A DNA stretch of 64,000 nucleotides from Leptofilum sp041987425 (GCA_041987425.1 JBHIWP010000003.1:16649-80648), one strand, 5' to 3'. Shown: positions 1-8,018, counted from the first letter of the stretch. The notes: generated by a model not told the origin, from the sequence alone. Numbers and translations are program-made.

Positions 1-557
1 TGTGGATTTACCTCTCTCGTTGGCGTGGGCACCTCTTGCTCCAGCTCGGCGCGCAGCCGGGCCAAAGCACGATGCAGGCGCACGTACACATTGTCGGTGG
101 AACAGGCCAGGATGTCGGCAACATCTTCACTGGAGAGCTCTTCCAGGTAGCGCAAGACGATGATGTCGCGGTCTTTGGGGCGCAGGCGGGCCAGGGCTCG
201 GTGGATGGTCTGGTTAGTTTGGCGGGTCTGCACGGCCGTTTCCGTACTGCGCAGCTCCGTGCTGCCAAACCAGTCACGCGGGGAAAGCCACTTTTGCCGC
301 CGTAGTCGGGAGATGGCTTCATTGCGGGCAATGCGGTAAAGCCAGGCAACAAAATGTTCGCCCTGCCAGCCGTTCTGCTGGATATGCTGTAATGCCTTCT
401 CGAAGGTAACGGCCGTTACATCCTGCGCTGCGGCGTCATCCTGCATGAGCCGGGCTGTGTAGCTAAAAATGCGCTCCACGTGCCGGTCATACAGTGCGCC
501 AAACGCCGCCGGGTCCTGCCGGGCCTGTTCAACAAGCTGTTGTTCGTTATCAAGCAT
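1..557 (-). CDS. ECF-type RNA polymerase sigma factor, C-terminus cut by window edge
   Basis: Reading from ATG at 557 towards position 1 gives about 185 codons without a stop, so the gene continues outside the window. The N-terminal half contains a sigma region 2 pattern (DDAAAQDVTAVTFEKAL, near residues 41-57, then a W-rich region 2.4 stretch). The C-terminal half contains region 4 (RPKDRDIIVLRYLEELSSED, near residues 121-140, followed by a helix-turn-helix ending in VYVRLHRALARLR). The family directs RNA polymerase to a small regulon, usually for envelope or stress responses, and is normally paired with an anti-sigma factor, which would lie beyond position 1. An ACGGCCGT octamer lies inside the gene and reads as Thr-Ala-Val. 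Family assignment is firm; regulon unknown. Confidence 0.85.
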   Translation of the reverse strand, partial: MLDNEQQLVEQARQDPAAFGALYDRHVERIFSYTARLMQDDAAAQDVTAVTFEKALQHIQQNGWQGEHFVAWLYRIARNEAISRLRRQKWLSPRDWFGSTELRSTETAVQTRQTNQTIHRALARLRPKDRDIIVLRYLEELSSEDVADILACSTDNVYVRLHRALARLRAELEQEVPTPTREVNP

Positions 558-572
558 AAAAACCTCGGTTTT

Positions 573-653
573 GGTTGCAGGTGAGAAGCTGCAAATTGCA
601 GGTGAAAACGATACTTACCACTTGCAACCTGCCACCTCTCACCTATTTCTGCC
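573..653. repeat. Mirrored low-complexity intergenic element
   Basis: The first half is built from variants of TTGCAGGTGA; the second half is the reverse-complement theme (CTTGCAACCTGCCACC, CTCACCT), so the whole can fold on itself imperfectly. It fills much of the gap 558-874 between the divergent sigma factor and lipoprotein genes. The rest of that gap shows one ACGGCCGT octamer (723-730) and a TATACT box at 857-862 just before the lipoprotein start; I see no small gene in it. A related element is at 33433-33488. Confidence 0.6.
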
Positions 654-874
654 TGTATAACGCTTGAGAGAGAAAAATCTTTCAACTTTCATTGGTTGAT
701 GGTCTAACTTTACAGGTAATAACGGCCGTTTGCCACAAACCGTATGGGATGCTTGAATCGAAAAAAACGGCAGCTTCACGCATCAAATTCCACGCTTCAT
801 CGCTAAATTTTTCATGGGTAATGCCCGCCTGACCGTGCCATTTGGCGGTTTAGGTATATACTCCATACTTTGCT

Positions 875-1873
875 ATGCGTATATTGTTTGTGATTTTATT
901 GACTCTGAGTTTGTGTCTGGCGGCTTGCCAGCCTGATGTTGAAGATGAAGGCATTCCGCAGGGAACGGCCGTACCCACGCACACGCCGCAGATCGGTGTT
1001 TCTTTTGTTACCAGGGCAGCACCCACAACGGCCGTTATTCAAACAACACCTACGCCTTTACCCACACCAACCGTTACGCCGACGGCCACCCCCGTTATCT
1101 ACCAGATTGAAGCTGGCGACACGATTCTGGGCATTGCCCTTCAGCGGGGTACGACAGTTGATGAGATCCTGGCGCTGAATCCAGGCATTGTGCCGGAGAA
1201 TTTGCAAATTGGGCAGCCTGTGGTCTTGCCGCCGCCACCAACGGCCAGCGCCCTACTGGTGCAGGGTACATCGGTGCCTGTGCAAATAGCCGTTACCAAA
1301 ATTCATGCCTACCGAACGCCAGTGGGCAGCCTGTGGCTGCTGGGCGAGGTGACCAACGAGGGCGAGACGGCCGTTGAAAACGTGCAGGTAGAAATTGGGC
1401 TGCTGACGGCAGACGGCCAGATTATAGGCAACGCCACTGCCTGGGCTGCCACAGCTATTATCTTGCCGGGAGAGCGCGGCCCGTTTGGCGTACTCATCAA
1501 TGAGCCCCCAGATGAATTTGAGGCGGGCGATTTTGCCCAGCCTAGCGTGGCTGTGGTGGGCGGGCAGGCGGTCGTTGAGCTGGGAACGCGCACGCTCGAT
1601 GTGGTGGTTTTGGAATCGGAGCTAGTCTTAAACGAGGACAGCGTACTGTTGGAAGGCACAATCTTTAACGGTGGAGAGACGATTGTCAGCCAGGTGCAGC
1701 TCATTGCCACATTTTATGATGCGCAAGGGAACGTAACGGGGTTCCAGCAGCAGGTGGTGGCGGACGAAATGGGGGTGGGCGAGGAACGGCCGTTCCAGCT
1801 TGAAGCAGCCCCCCCCGGCGGCGAAACTGTGACCTACACGCTCCACGCCGAAGCCCAAACGACGAACAATTGA
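875..1873 (+). CDS. LysM-domain lipoprotein with C-terminal Ig-like (FxLYD-type) region
   Basis: 332 residues. A short signal peptide ends in a lipobox (LAAC, Cys18), so the protein should be lipid-anchored. A Thr/Pro-rich linker follows to about residue 75. A LysM domain (YQIEAGDTILGIALQRGTTV to about residue 118) is a peptidoglycan/glycan-binding fold. The C-terminal 200 residues hold two repeats of a beta-sandwich type in which phrases such as LWLLGEVTNEGETAVENVQV and SVLLEGTIFNGGETIVSQVQ recur, typical of FxLYD-like extracellular domains. Probable role is a cell-envelope structural or binding protein; no enzyme motif is visible. A paralogue in architecture lies at 24946-26052. Confidence 0.8.
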   Translation: MRILFVILLTLSLCLAACQPDVEDEGIPQGTAVPTHTPQIGVSFVTRAAPTTAVIQTTPTPLPTPTVTPTATPVIYQIEAGDTILGIALQRGTTVDEILALNPGIVPENLQIGQPVVLPPPPTASALLVQGTSVPVQIAVTKIHAYRTPVGSLWLLGEVTNEGETAVENVQVEIGLLTADGQIIGNATAWAATAIILPGERGPFGVLINEPPDEFEAGDFAQPSVAVVGGQAVVELGTRTLDVVVLESELVLNEDSVLLEGTIFNGGETIVSQVQLIATFYDAQGNVTGFQQQVVADEMGVGEERPFQLEAAPPGGETVTYTLHAEAQTTNN

Positions 1874-1912
1874 CGATTAGCCATTTACAATTAACCATTA
1901 ACCATTATCATT
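1872..1912. repeat. AT-rich low-complexity intergenic element
   Basis: Degenerate repeats of ATTAACCATT/ATTTACAATT fill the short gap between the lipoprotein stop and the acyltransferase start. It belongs with the element at 16271-16313, which uses the same words. The TTG at 1911, an alternative start of the next gene, lies at its end. Confidence 0.5.
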
Positions 1913-1919
1913 GCTTGCC

Positions 1920-2630
1920 ATGTTTCGTTATCAATTAATTCGTGCTGCCATGCACATTACACGCACAATCTTACTGACTCGTCTAGAGGTTATCGGCCGG
2001 GAAAATATCCCCGCCAGCGGACCTTATATTGTCACTTTAAACCATACCAGCGTAGCCGATACCCCGCTGCTTCTTCTAGGATTCCCGTTGGTAGAGTGGG
2101 CTTTTTTCGCCGGGGAAAAGTGGCGTCATCACCCCATTTACGGGCCGATCATGGCCTGGCTCGGAGCAATCTACATTAACCGCGGCGAGGTAGACCGGCA
2201 GGGTCTACGCGACGCGATGGCAGCCATTGAGCGTGGCGTGATATTTGGCCTGGCTCCCGAAGGCAGCCGCAGCAAAAGCGGCCAAATGCAAGAGGCCAAA
2301 GTAGGCGCAGCTTATCTGGCCAGCCGCGCCAATGTGCCCATATTGCCGGTGGGATTTGAAAATAATGATCGGTTGTTTGCTAATTTCAAGCGACTGCGCC
2401 CCACAAAAGTGACGTTAAGGATCGGGGAACCTTACACCTTGCCACAAATTGGTAGGCGGGCTAAAGGGAAGGATTTGGCCGCATACACGCACCTGATCAT
2501 GGTAAAAATTGCTGCGCTGCTGCCGCCGCGCTACTGGGGCATTTATGCTGACAGCCCGGCTCTTGCTGCCATCCTGGCCGGGGAGGATCCGTGGCCAGGA
2601 TGCGAAGCGGCCGTTTTATCTGATTCGTGA
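1920..2630 (+). CDS. plsC: 1-acyl-sn-glycerol-3-phosphate acyltransferase (PlsC family)
   Basis: 236 residues from the ATG chosen here (a TTG three codons upstream at 1911 is the alternative; neither has a clear Shine-Dalgarno). The acyltransferase HX4D motif is visible as NHTSVADTP (near residue 41) and the substrate-binding motif as APEGSRSKSG (near residue 116). The intermediate INRGEVDR also fits the family. The enzyme acylates lysophosphatidate on the cytoplasmic membrane face during phospholipid synthesis. PlsC-like enzymes also acylate other lipids, so substrate is inferred. The final codons are close to the convergent gene at 2693-3118. Confidence 0.85.
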   Translation: MFRYQLIRAAMHITRTILLTRLEVIGRENIPASGPYIVTLNHTSVADTPLLLLGFPLVEWAFFAGEKWRHHPIYGPIMAWLGAIYINRGEVDRQGLRDAMAAIERGVIFGLAPEGSRSKSGQMQEAKVGAAYLASRANVPILPVGFENNDRLFANFKRLRPTKVTLRIGEPYTLPQIGRRAKGKDLAAYTHLIMVKIAALLPPRYWGIYADSPALAAILAGEDPWPGCEAAVLSDS

Positions 2631-2692
2631 AACGTAACTGTCTGTAGTTTAGGCATGTGTTACGTTCACAACGCAATTTTAGGGAATATAGC

Positions 2693-3118
2693 CTACCTCG
2701 TAATAATCAAGAATTCTCGTTCCTGGAATTCAAAATCGTCTCGCCGAATGTCAGCTATGGCGCACTTTTCTCTCGATTCAATCGTTTCACCTTCATCACC
2801 TGACCAACAACCATACAATTCAATTTCTTCTTCGTCTGACTCTACAAGTTGTTCAAGGTAATCTGCTAGTGCATTGTGATCTTCGACGGAAGCAATAAAG
2901 TCTTCACTGTTAGAATCAAACCAACAAGATGGTTGGGCACGAAAGCCACAACCGCAACCGTGACTTGAGCCAACGTAATGAACATAGGGTTTGCTAAACT
3001 GCTCTCGAATTATTTGTTGCTTTTCACTCAATTCCGCCACGTTGAAAGCAGGATTTGCTAGATCGAACTCGATCAGGGGAATGTCCTTGTCAGTGCCAAC
3101 AAAGTAAATCATACACAT
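2693..3118 (-). CDS. Conserved hypothetical protein with Cys/Gly-rich centre
   Basis: 141 residues, acidic, no signal peptide or membrane segment. The central stretch YVGSSHGCGCGF is followed by another Cys within about ten residues and by a CWSG near residue 105, suggesting a metal-binding or structural Cys set. I do not recognise a characterised family. It stands alone between a convergent acyltransferase and the thioredoxin gene upstream. The gene lacks the ACGGCCGT octamer found in most neighbours and is more AT-rich, which could mean a more recent arrival; this is weak evidence. Confidence 0.6.
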   Translation of the reverse strand: MCMIYFVGTDKDIPLIEFDLANPAFNVAELSEKQQIIREQFSKPYVHYVGSSHGCGCGFRAQPSCWFDSNSEDFIASVEDHNALADYLEQLVESDEEEIELYGCWSGDEGETIESREKCAIADIRRDDFEFQEREFLIITR

Positions 3119-3184
3119 TGTAGCCTCAGGCTCCTTTTAACACGGTTCTGTTTAATTCCGAAATTTGCCGTCTACCATACGTTA

Positions 3185-3595
3185 TTAATTTTCCAAAAGC
3201 GTGGCGAACGCGTCTTCAAAAAGCTGGGCTTCCACATAGCCAGGCCATTCCTCTACTACTTCGCCATCGGCACCAACCAGCACAAAATATGGCTGGTAGC
3301 GAAAGCCGTACTGCTGCTTCGCCGCAGCCGAGTCAGGATCGTCAATATTAATTTTCACAAATTCAATTTCGCTGCCGTACTCATCTTCTAGCCCATTCAC
3401 GATGGGCTGCATCGCCTGGCAGGTCGTTCACCAGGTAGCATAAAATTCGATGAGCTGCGGCTTGGCGGCTGCGGTTTGTGCCTCGGTTGCGTTTTCTGGC
3501 TGGCTGGGAACGGCCGTTTCAGGTTCACTACCCCCACAGCCTATTGCCAGAAGCAGCAGTAAAATCGCGCCAATTGCATAAACATACTTTCGCAT
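3185..3595 (-). CDS. Thioredoxin-fold lipoprotein with in-frame TGA, candidate selenoprotein (UxxC)
   Basis: From ATG at 3595 (GGAG Shine-Dalgarno just upstream) the frame encodes a signal peptide with lipobox (LLLAIGCGG, Cys20), a short linker, then LIEFYATW-TGA-TTCQAMQPIVNG and the rest of a thioredoxin fold ending ...FATLLEN at 3185; 136 residues in total. The TGA is codon 56 (3428-3430) and sits exactly where thioredoxins have the first catalytic Cys of WCxxC; the second Cys is intact. Downstream residues, including the fold-typical YGFRYQPYFVLVG segment, are well kept. Reading TGA as selenocysteine gives a membrane-anchored UxxC thiol-disulfide oxidoreductase. A standard gene caller sees only 3185-3412 or a pseudogene. 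It lies downstream of a sulfite-oxidase-like enzyme and a multiheme cytochrome. Alternatives are a Cys-to-stop mutation or a sequencing error; position of the TGA and the downstream hairpin favour recoding. Confidence 0.75.
3390..3408 (-). promoter_or_regulatory. Candidate bacterial SECIS hairpin
   Basis: On the minus-strand mRNA a perfect 7-bp stem (AGCCCAU/AUGGGCU) closes a 5-nt loop CGUGA, beginning 19 nt after the in-frame UGA at 3428-3430, with the loop 26 nt from the UGA. Bacterial SECIS elements lie inside the reading frame just after the UGA, with a small apical loop carrying a G in its first two positions at roughly this distance; the loop here has G second. Coding constraint and chance could also produce such a stem. 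Confidence 0.5.
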
Positions 3596-3681
3596 TTTAC
3601 TCTCCTTGCTTCGGTAAAAAGTAGCAAATCAAAAGCTCTCCACTTTTTCCTTTTCACTGATTACTAAAAAAACGCCCGCCT

Positions 3682-4440
3682 CTAATTCAAACCCGTTGGC
3701 CCCGCACCCGCCTCCAGGTGGCACTGCACACAGGCGGGTAGCACAACGGCCGTTTCATCCAAGAAATATTCAAATTCCAGGCCGGGCACGTGGGCGCGGT
3801 GACAGTCCAGGCAGGTAAGAATGGTCTCTTCAGGCACCAACAGCGCCGGGCTGCCGGCCTGTCCTGGCCAGCCCTCAGGGAAGTTTAACCGCTCGGTTTG
3901 GTTATAGCCAAGCTGGGCCTGGGGCAGCTTGTTGTGGAAATGATTTTCAAAGCCAACCAGCGTCAGGGCATCCTGGTGGCAGTTCAGGCAGCCATCGTTC
4001 AAGATGTCCGGCGTGCGGCTGTAGCGCTCAGGACCCTGCCAGTTGCTTTCATGTGGCTCTGGTGCGGGGATGTTACCTTTTTCAATCACGTTATTTGGAT
4101 TACCCAGGTAGTGAACGGCCGTATCCCTGGCTGCCAGCCATAAAATTTGCGCACGCTGGCCCACACTTTGGTCGCCCCGGTGGCAGTCTACGCAGCGAAA
4201 TTGATATCCTTCGACCTCATAATGGAAGCTGGCGAGGTCGATTGCAGCGGTATTTACCGTTCCATGCGCTCGCTCAAAATAGGCAACTTCTGGTGCCCGG
4301 TGGCAGCTTGTGCAGAATTCATCCCGTTCTTCTAGCTCCGACGCCACCGTGACGGACATGACAAACAACACAAGGCCAGCGCCCAAGGAGGCTAACAGCC
4401 ATTGCTTTTTGCTGAGGCGTTTCCAAATCACCATGCCCAC
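3682..4440 (-). CDS. Membrane-anchored pentaheme c-type cytochrome
   Basis: 252 residues from a GTG at 4440 (ATG at 4434 is possible). One N-terminal transmembrane anchor (about residues 14-33) is followed by five CxxCH haem c sites: CTSCH (43-47), CVDCH, CLNCH, CLDCH and CVQCH. Layout resembles NapC/NirT/NrfH-type quinol or periplasmic electron carriers, but the spacing is not that of the classical tetrahaem family, so exact partner is unknown. The GTG overlaps the TAG of the upstream molybdoenzyme gene by one base, implying translational coupling and joint electron transfer, with the cytochrome receiving or supplying electrons for the molybdenum subunit outside the membrane. Confidence 0.85.
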   Translation of the reverse strand: MGMVIWKRLSKKQWLLASLGAGLVLFVMSVTVASELEERDEFCTSCHRAPEVAYFERAHGTVNTAAIDLASFHYEVEGYQFRCVDCHRGDQSVGQRAQILWLAARDTAVHYLGNPNNVIEKGNIPAPEPHESNWQGPERYSRTPDILNDGCLNCHQDALTLVGFENHFHNKLPQAQLGYNQTERLNFPEGWPGQAGSPALLVPEETILTCLDCHRAHVPGLEFEYFLDETAVVLPACVQCHLEAGAGPTGLN

Positions 4441-5507
4441 TACTCCACAACAATAACAATGTTGTGAATTTTGTCGGTGCCATCGGGAAAGGCTCCTTCG
4501 AGGATGCCCCGCGCCCGTTCCGTCTGAACAAAGCCCGTTTCATCGGCCGCGCGAACGAGCAGCGTGTAGGTTCCGGCCGTGGGCGGCGTCCAGGGCAGGT
4601 AGAACTGTGTCCAGACCTCATCGCTAGGCCCGCGCACCAGCTCCTCAACAGCGTGCCAGTGCAGATCGCCGTCTAGAGCCTCAATGCCGATGTTTACCTG
4701 GGTGACGTGCCGGTCACCGGCGTAGGCTACGCCAAAGATTTCTAGCGGAGCAAGCGGCACTTTTTGGATGTGCGTGGGCATCATGATTTGAGAATTGGTT
4801 TTGACTTTGGCCACGTTGGACCAGCCCTGTGCTTCCCAGGTTCCCAAGTGTAGTTCGTCGGCAATAAATTCAACGCGCGTGATCCATTTCGGCATCTTTT
4901 GCCCATACAGCCCCGGCATAAAGAGGCGCAGCGGGTAGCCATGTTCCGGGGGCAGCAGTTCGCCATTCATCTGGTAGGCTAGCATGGTGCCTGGCTGGTT
5001 GATCCAATCTAGCGTAACGGAAGTCTCGTAATTGTCGGCGGCCTCGAATCTGGCCCGCACGGCCGTATCTAATACGCCAGCTTCATGCAGCAGCGGGGCC
5101 AGCAGCGTGCCGCCCCACACGGCATTTCCAATCTGGTTGCCGCCTACGGCATTGCCAATGCATTCCAGGGTGCGCATCTGCTCCAGAAACGGCCGTGCGG
5201 CCACATCATCAAAGCTGAGCGTAAGTGGCTGTGCCACCAGGCCATCAATGGTTAGCAGCCAATCGGCCAGGTTAACCGTGGGGGTGCCGTTGGTTTCCAT
5301 GACATAGAATTCATCATTTGGCGTGAGGATGAGGTCGCGGCTGGGCGCTGGCAAGGTGGCCAGCGGAGTGGGTGAGGCCGCCACTGTTGGTGCTGGCGAG
5401 GTTGGTGTTGCTTCCTCTTTTGTCCGGCAGCTTACCAACAAGAAGACGGCCGTGCCTGAAGCCATCTGAAAAAATTGTCGCCGGGAAAGTTGGTTTGCTT
5501 TACGCAT
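4440..5507 (-). CDS. Sulfite oxidase-like molybdopterin enzyme, Tat-exported lipoprotein
   Basis: 355 residues from ATG at 5507 (a GTG at 5537 is further upstream; the chosen start places the export signal at the N-terminus). The signal has a twin-arginine motif (SRRQFFQM) and a lipobox-like LLVSC. The oxidoreductase molybdopterin-binding domain carries the conserved Cys ligand in RTLECIGNAVGG, and continues with GVAYAGDRHVTQVNIGIE, typical of the C-terminal dimerisation domain of sulfite oxidases. Family members oxidise sulfite or reduce S-/N-oxides. Coupled to the pentahaem cytochrome (TAGTG overlap), so a sulfite dehydrogenase-like role in sulfur respiration or detoxification is inferred. 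Confidence 0.85.
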   Translation of the reverse strand: MRKANQLSRRQFFQMASGTAVFLLVSCRTKEEATPTSPAPTVAASPTPLATLPAPSRDLILTPNDEFYVMETNGTPTVNLADWLLTIDGLVAQPLTLSFDDVAARPFLEQMRTLECIGNAVGGNQIGNAVWGGTLLAPLLHEAGVLDTAVRARFEAADNYETSVTLDWINQPGTMLAYQMNGELLPPEHGYPLRLFMPGLYGQKMPKWITRVEFIADELHLGTWEAQGWSNVAKVKTNSQIMMPTHIQKVPLAPLEIFGVAYAGDRHVTQVNIGIEALDGDLHWHAVEELVRGPSDEVWTQFYLPWTPPTAGTYTLLVRAADETGFVQTERARGILEGAFPDGTDKIHNIVIVVE

Positions 5508-5605
5508 GGTTAATCGTGAATACAGTGGGCAAGCCACAATGGGAGCCGCATAATAAGTTCTTGCTTAGGATAATACTACCGCGTGACCGTTGGATTACTA
5601 AATTC

Positions 5606-5659
5606 TTACAAAACAATTAACCTCCTGTAGAATAAGAGTGCCTGTAACAGTGCTGTAAC
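5606..5659 (+). promoter_or_regulatory. Promoter with Pho-box-like direct repeat upstream of two-component genes
   Basis: TTACAA (5606-5611), 16-bp spacer, TAGAAT (5628-5633) fit a housekeeping promoter. Immediately downstream CTGTAAC occurs twice (5642-5648 and 5653-5659) separated by 4 bp, the 11-bp period used by PhoB/OmpR-type regulators. The gene that follows encodes such a regulator, so autoregulation is likely; placing it after the -10 box would suggest repression, or a second promoter closer to the gene. Confidence 0.5.
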
Positions 5660-5694
5660 ATTTTTCCGCTAGAAACCAGGCAGGAGTAAACAGT

Positions 5695-6417
5695 ATGACA
5701 CTTAATCAATCGTTTAGCGATCAGGGCGACATTTTAGTGGTGGATGATGAGGCTTCTGTGGTGGAGGTTGTGGCGCTGTATTTGAAGCGAGAAGGCTACA
5801 CGGTGCGCGTGGCCCGAGACGGCCGTTCTGCTTTGGATGCCATCCGCGAAAGGCTGCCCGCCCTGGTTGTGCTTGATCTCATGTTGCCAGAAGTCGATGG
5901 GCTGGAAATTGTGCGGCGTTTGCGGGATGGTGCCGCGATTGACGTGCCTGTTATTATGCTCACGGCCCGACGCCAGGAAACAGATCGCATCTATGGGTTG
6001 GAGTTAGGGGCGGATGATTACGTCACGAAGCCTTTTTCGCCCGCCGAGTTAGTGTCGCGCGTGAAGGCTGTTTTGCGGCGGGCCAGGGGCGCCAGTGGCA
6101 TAGAGAAAGGTGAACGGCCGTTGCAGTACAAAGACCTTTCAATTGACCCCAAAACCCGCATCGTCAACGTGCGTGGCGATTCTATTGACCTCACGGCCAC
6201 CGAATTTAACCTGCTTTGGTTCATGGTTAGCCATCCTCGACAGGTGTTTAAGCGAGACCAGCTGCTGGAGAATGTGTGGGGCTTTTCTGAATACGTCGAT
6301 CCGAGCACCGTCACCGTCCATATTCGCCGCCTGCGCGAGAAAATAGAAGTTGATCCCAGCGATCCGGCCCATTTGCTAACCGTTTGGGGCGTAGGTTATA
6401 AATTTGATCCCGGGTAA
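5695..6417 (+). CDS. OmpR/PhoB-family response regulator
   Basis: 240 residues. The N-terminal receiver domain (about 12-125) shows the acidic pair (VVDDEA), the phospho-acceptor Asp in VVLDLMLPE, and the conserved Lys in DDYVTKPFSP. The C-terminal winged-helix DNA-binding domain (about 140-238) has the family pattern LTATEFNLLWFMVSHPRQVF and DPSTVTVHIRRLREKIE. Phosphorylation by the kinase encoded 6 bp downstream should drive DNA binding. AGGAG precedes the ATG. Confidence 0.95.
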   Translation: MTLNQSFSDQGDILVVDDEASVVEVVALYLKREGYTVRVARDGRSALDAIRERLPALVVLDLMLPEVDGLEIVRRLRDGAAIDVPVIMLTARRQETDRIYGLELGADDYVTKPFSPAELVSRVKAVLRRARGASGIEKGERPLQYKDLSIDPKTRIVNVRGDSIDLTATEFNLLWFMVSHPRQVFKRDQLLENVWGFSEYVDPSTVTVHIRRLREKIEVDPSDPAHLLTVWGVGYKFDPG

Positions 6418-6422
6418 ATCTT

Positions 6423-7694
6423 ATGGTTAAAAGCCTCACTCCCAACAAATACAGATACGCCGATTCGCTCAGCCGCTCTCCGTGGCGAGTTTTTGCTGTG
6501 GGCGTTGTGGCCGCACTCACGCTGGCCGCTTTCTTGATGGTTGCGCTCATGAGGGCGCCATTTGAGGAAATTACCACGTTAATTTACTGGCTTAGCCTCT
6601 CTTCCTTGGGGTCGCTGGTGGTGGGGTATTTTCTCTATCGCAGCGGGCTGGCGCGCTCGCCATCGCTTACGCTCACGCTGGTGATGACCTATGCCTGGGC
6701 GGCAGTGGTGATTCTAGTTAATGTCTGGCTGATGTCTGTGCGGATGTTTTTTAATGACGAACATGATCTGATTCTAAGCGGTGTCCTCCTTGTTTTTGCC
6801 GCCATTATCGCCACCACTTTTGGCATTTTTGTGGCCGCCAGCGTCACGGATGGGCTGCGCCAGCTGGCACGCACCGCTCAGCAAATTGCTGAAGGAAATC
6901 TGAAGGCGCGCGTTTCTATTTCTGGGCGAGATGAGGTTGCCATGGTGGGCAATACTTTCAATGAGATGGCCGCCCAATTGCAGCAGGCAGCCCAGGAACG
7001 AGAAGAGCTGGAAAAGATGCGCAAGGACCTTATTGCCTGGACATCGCATGATTTGCGCACGCCGCTCACCAGCATTCGCGCTATGATTGAGGCACTGCAT
7101 GATGGCGTGGTGGATGATCCGGCAATGGTGAAGCGTTATTATGGCACCATTCGCAGCGACATCATTGCGCTCAACAACATCATTGATGATTTGTTTGAGC
7201 TGGCTCAGCTAGACGCGGGCGGCCTTACCATGGATATGGCGCGCCACGCCCTGGGAGACCTGGTCTCAGATACGATAGAGATGTTTCAGGCGCTGGCCGA
7301 AGCGCAGGGCATTTCGCTTCAGGGCAAGGTAGCTGCCGATCTGGGCCTGGTGTGGATGTGTGCGCCAAAAATCGGGCGCGTGCTGGCTAACCTGGTGAAT
7401 AACGCCTTGCGCTATACGCCTGCCGGGGGAACGGTGCAGGTTACGGCCGTACGCCAAAACAATGGCGTTCGCGTGCTGGTTCAGGATGACGGCCCTGGCT
7501 TTCATGAAGCTGATCTGGCGCGCGTCTTCGAGCAATTCTACCGGGGTGAACAGGCGCGCAGCCGGTCTTCTGGCAGTGGGGCTGGGCTGGGGCTGGCTAT
7601 TGCCCGGGGCATTGTGCTGGCGCACAATGGTCACATCTGGGCTGAGAACGCACCTGACGGCGGGGCAATTGTGGGATTTTTCTTGCCTAATTGA
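6423..7694 (+). CDS. HAMP-domain sensor histidine kinase
   Basis: 423 residues. Several hydrophobic helices in the first 150 residues suggest four membrane spans with little extracellular domain. A HAMP linker (about 135-195) precedes the dimerisation domain with phospho-acceptor His in SHDLRTPLTSIRAMIEAL. The ATPase domain has N box LVNNALRYTPAGG, G1 DDGPGF and G2 GAGLGLAIARG. It forms the cognate pair with the PhoB-like regulator directly upstream. Lack of a sizeable sensor domain suggests sensing within the membrane or through a partner protein. Confidence 0.95.
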   Translation: MVKSLTPNKYRYADSLSRSPWRVFAVGVVAALTLAAFLMVALMRAPFEEITTLIYWLSLSSLGSLVVGYFLYRSGLARSPSLTLTLVMTYAWAAVVILVNVWLMSVRMFFNDEHDLILSGVLLVFAAIIATTFGIFVAASVTDGLRQLARTAQQIAEGNLKARVSISGRDEVAMVGNTFNEMAAQLQQAAQEREELEKMRKDLIAWTSHDLRTPLTSIRAMIEALHDGVVDDPAMVKRYYGTIRSDIIALNNIIDDLFELAQLDAGGLTMDMARHALGDLVSDTIEMFQALAEAQGISLQGKVAADLGLVWMCAPKIGRVLANLVNNALRYTPAGGTVQVTAVRQNNGVRVLVQDDGPGFHEADLARVFEQFYRGEQARSRSSGSGAGLGLAIARGIVLAHNGHIWAENAPDGGAIVGFFLPN

Positions 7695-7772
7695 CATTTC
7701 TTAGACAATTCTCAGGCTTGTGTAACGCGGGTTACGTAAACGGCCGTTTCCTCATGCTACCATGCCCGCATC

Positions 7773-8018
7773 ATGCACACCTTAACCGTATACATTGCCG
7801 ACGATTGCTGGTCATGCGTTGAAACCAGACGCATTTTAGACGATGTTATGCCCTTATTCCCGAACACGCTGCTGAATTTGGTTAATACCGCCACGCAGCC
7901 GCTTCCGGAAAACGTCTTTGCCGTTCCAACCTACTTGCTGAACGACAAAGTTATCTCGCTAGGGAATCCCACCCGTGAGGCATTGCAAAAGTGGCTCACA
8001 ACGCTTGCTGAAGATTAA
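7773..8018 (+). CDS. Small thioredoxin/glutaredoxin-like protein
   Basis: 81 residues. A CxxC motif (ADDCWSCVETRR, near residue 11) follows the first beta strand, and a cis-Pro-like segment FAVPTYLL lies at the expected position, so a minimal thioredoxin fold is likely. No signal peptide, hence cytoplasmic. It precedes a Crp/Fnr regulator by about 60 bp on the same strand and could be co-transcribed. Redox substrate is unknown. Confidence 0.7.
   Translation: MHTLTVYIADDCWSCVETRRILDDVMPLFPNTLLNLVNTATQPLPENVFAVPTYLLNDKVISLGNPTREALQKWLTTLAED

Noticed and set aside
8..352. 114-residue minus-strand ORF at the left edge
   Set aside because: It is out of frame with the sigma factor, whose true frame (557 to edge) has no stop in the window and shows clear region 2 and 4 motifs.
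3185..3412. Short 75-residue ORF as an independent protein
   Set aside because: It starts inside the thioredoxin fold after the active site; the upstream half with signal peptide and lipobox is in the same frame, interrupted only by the TGA.
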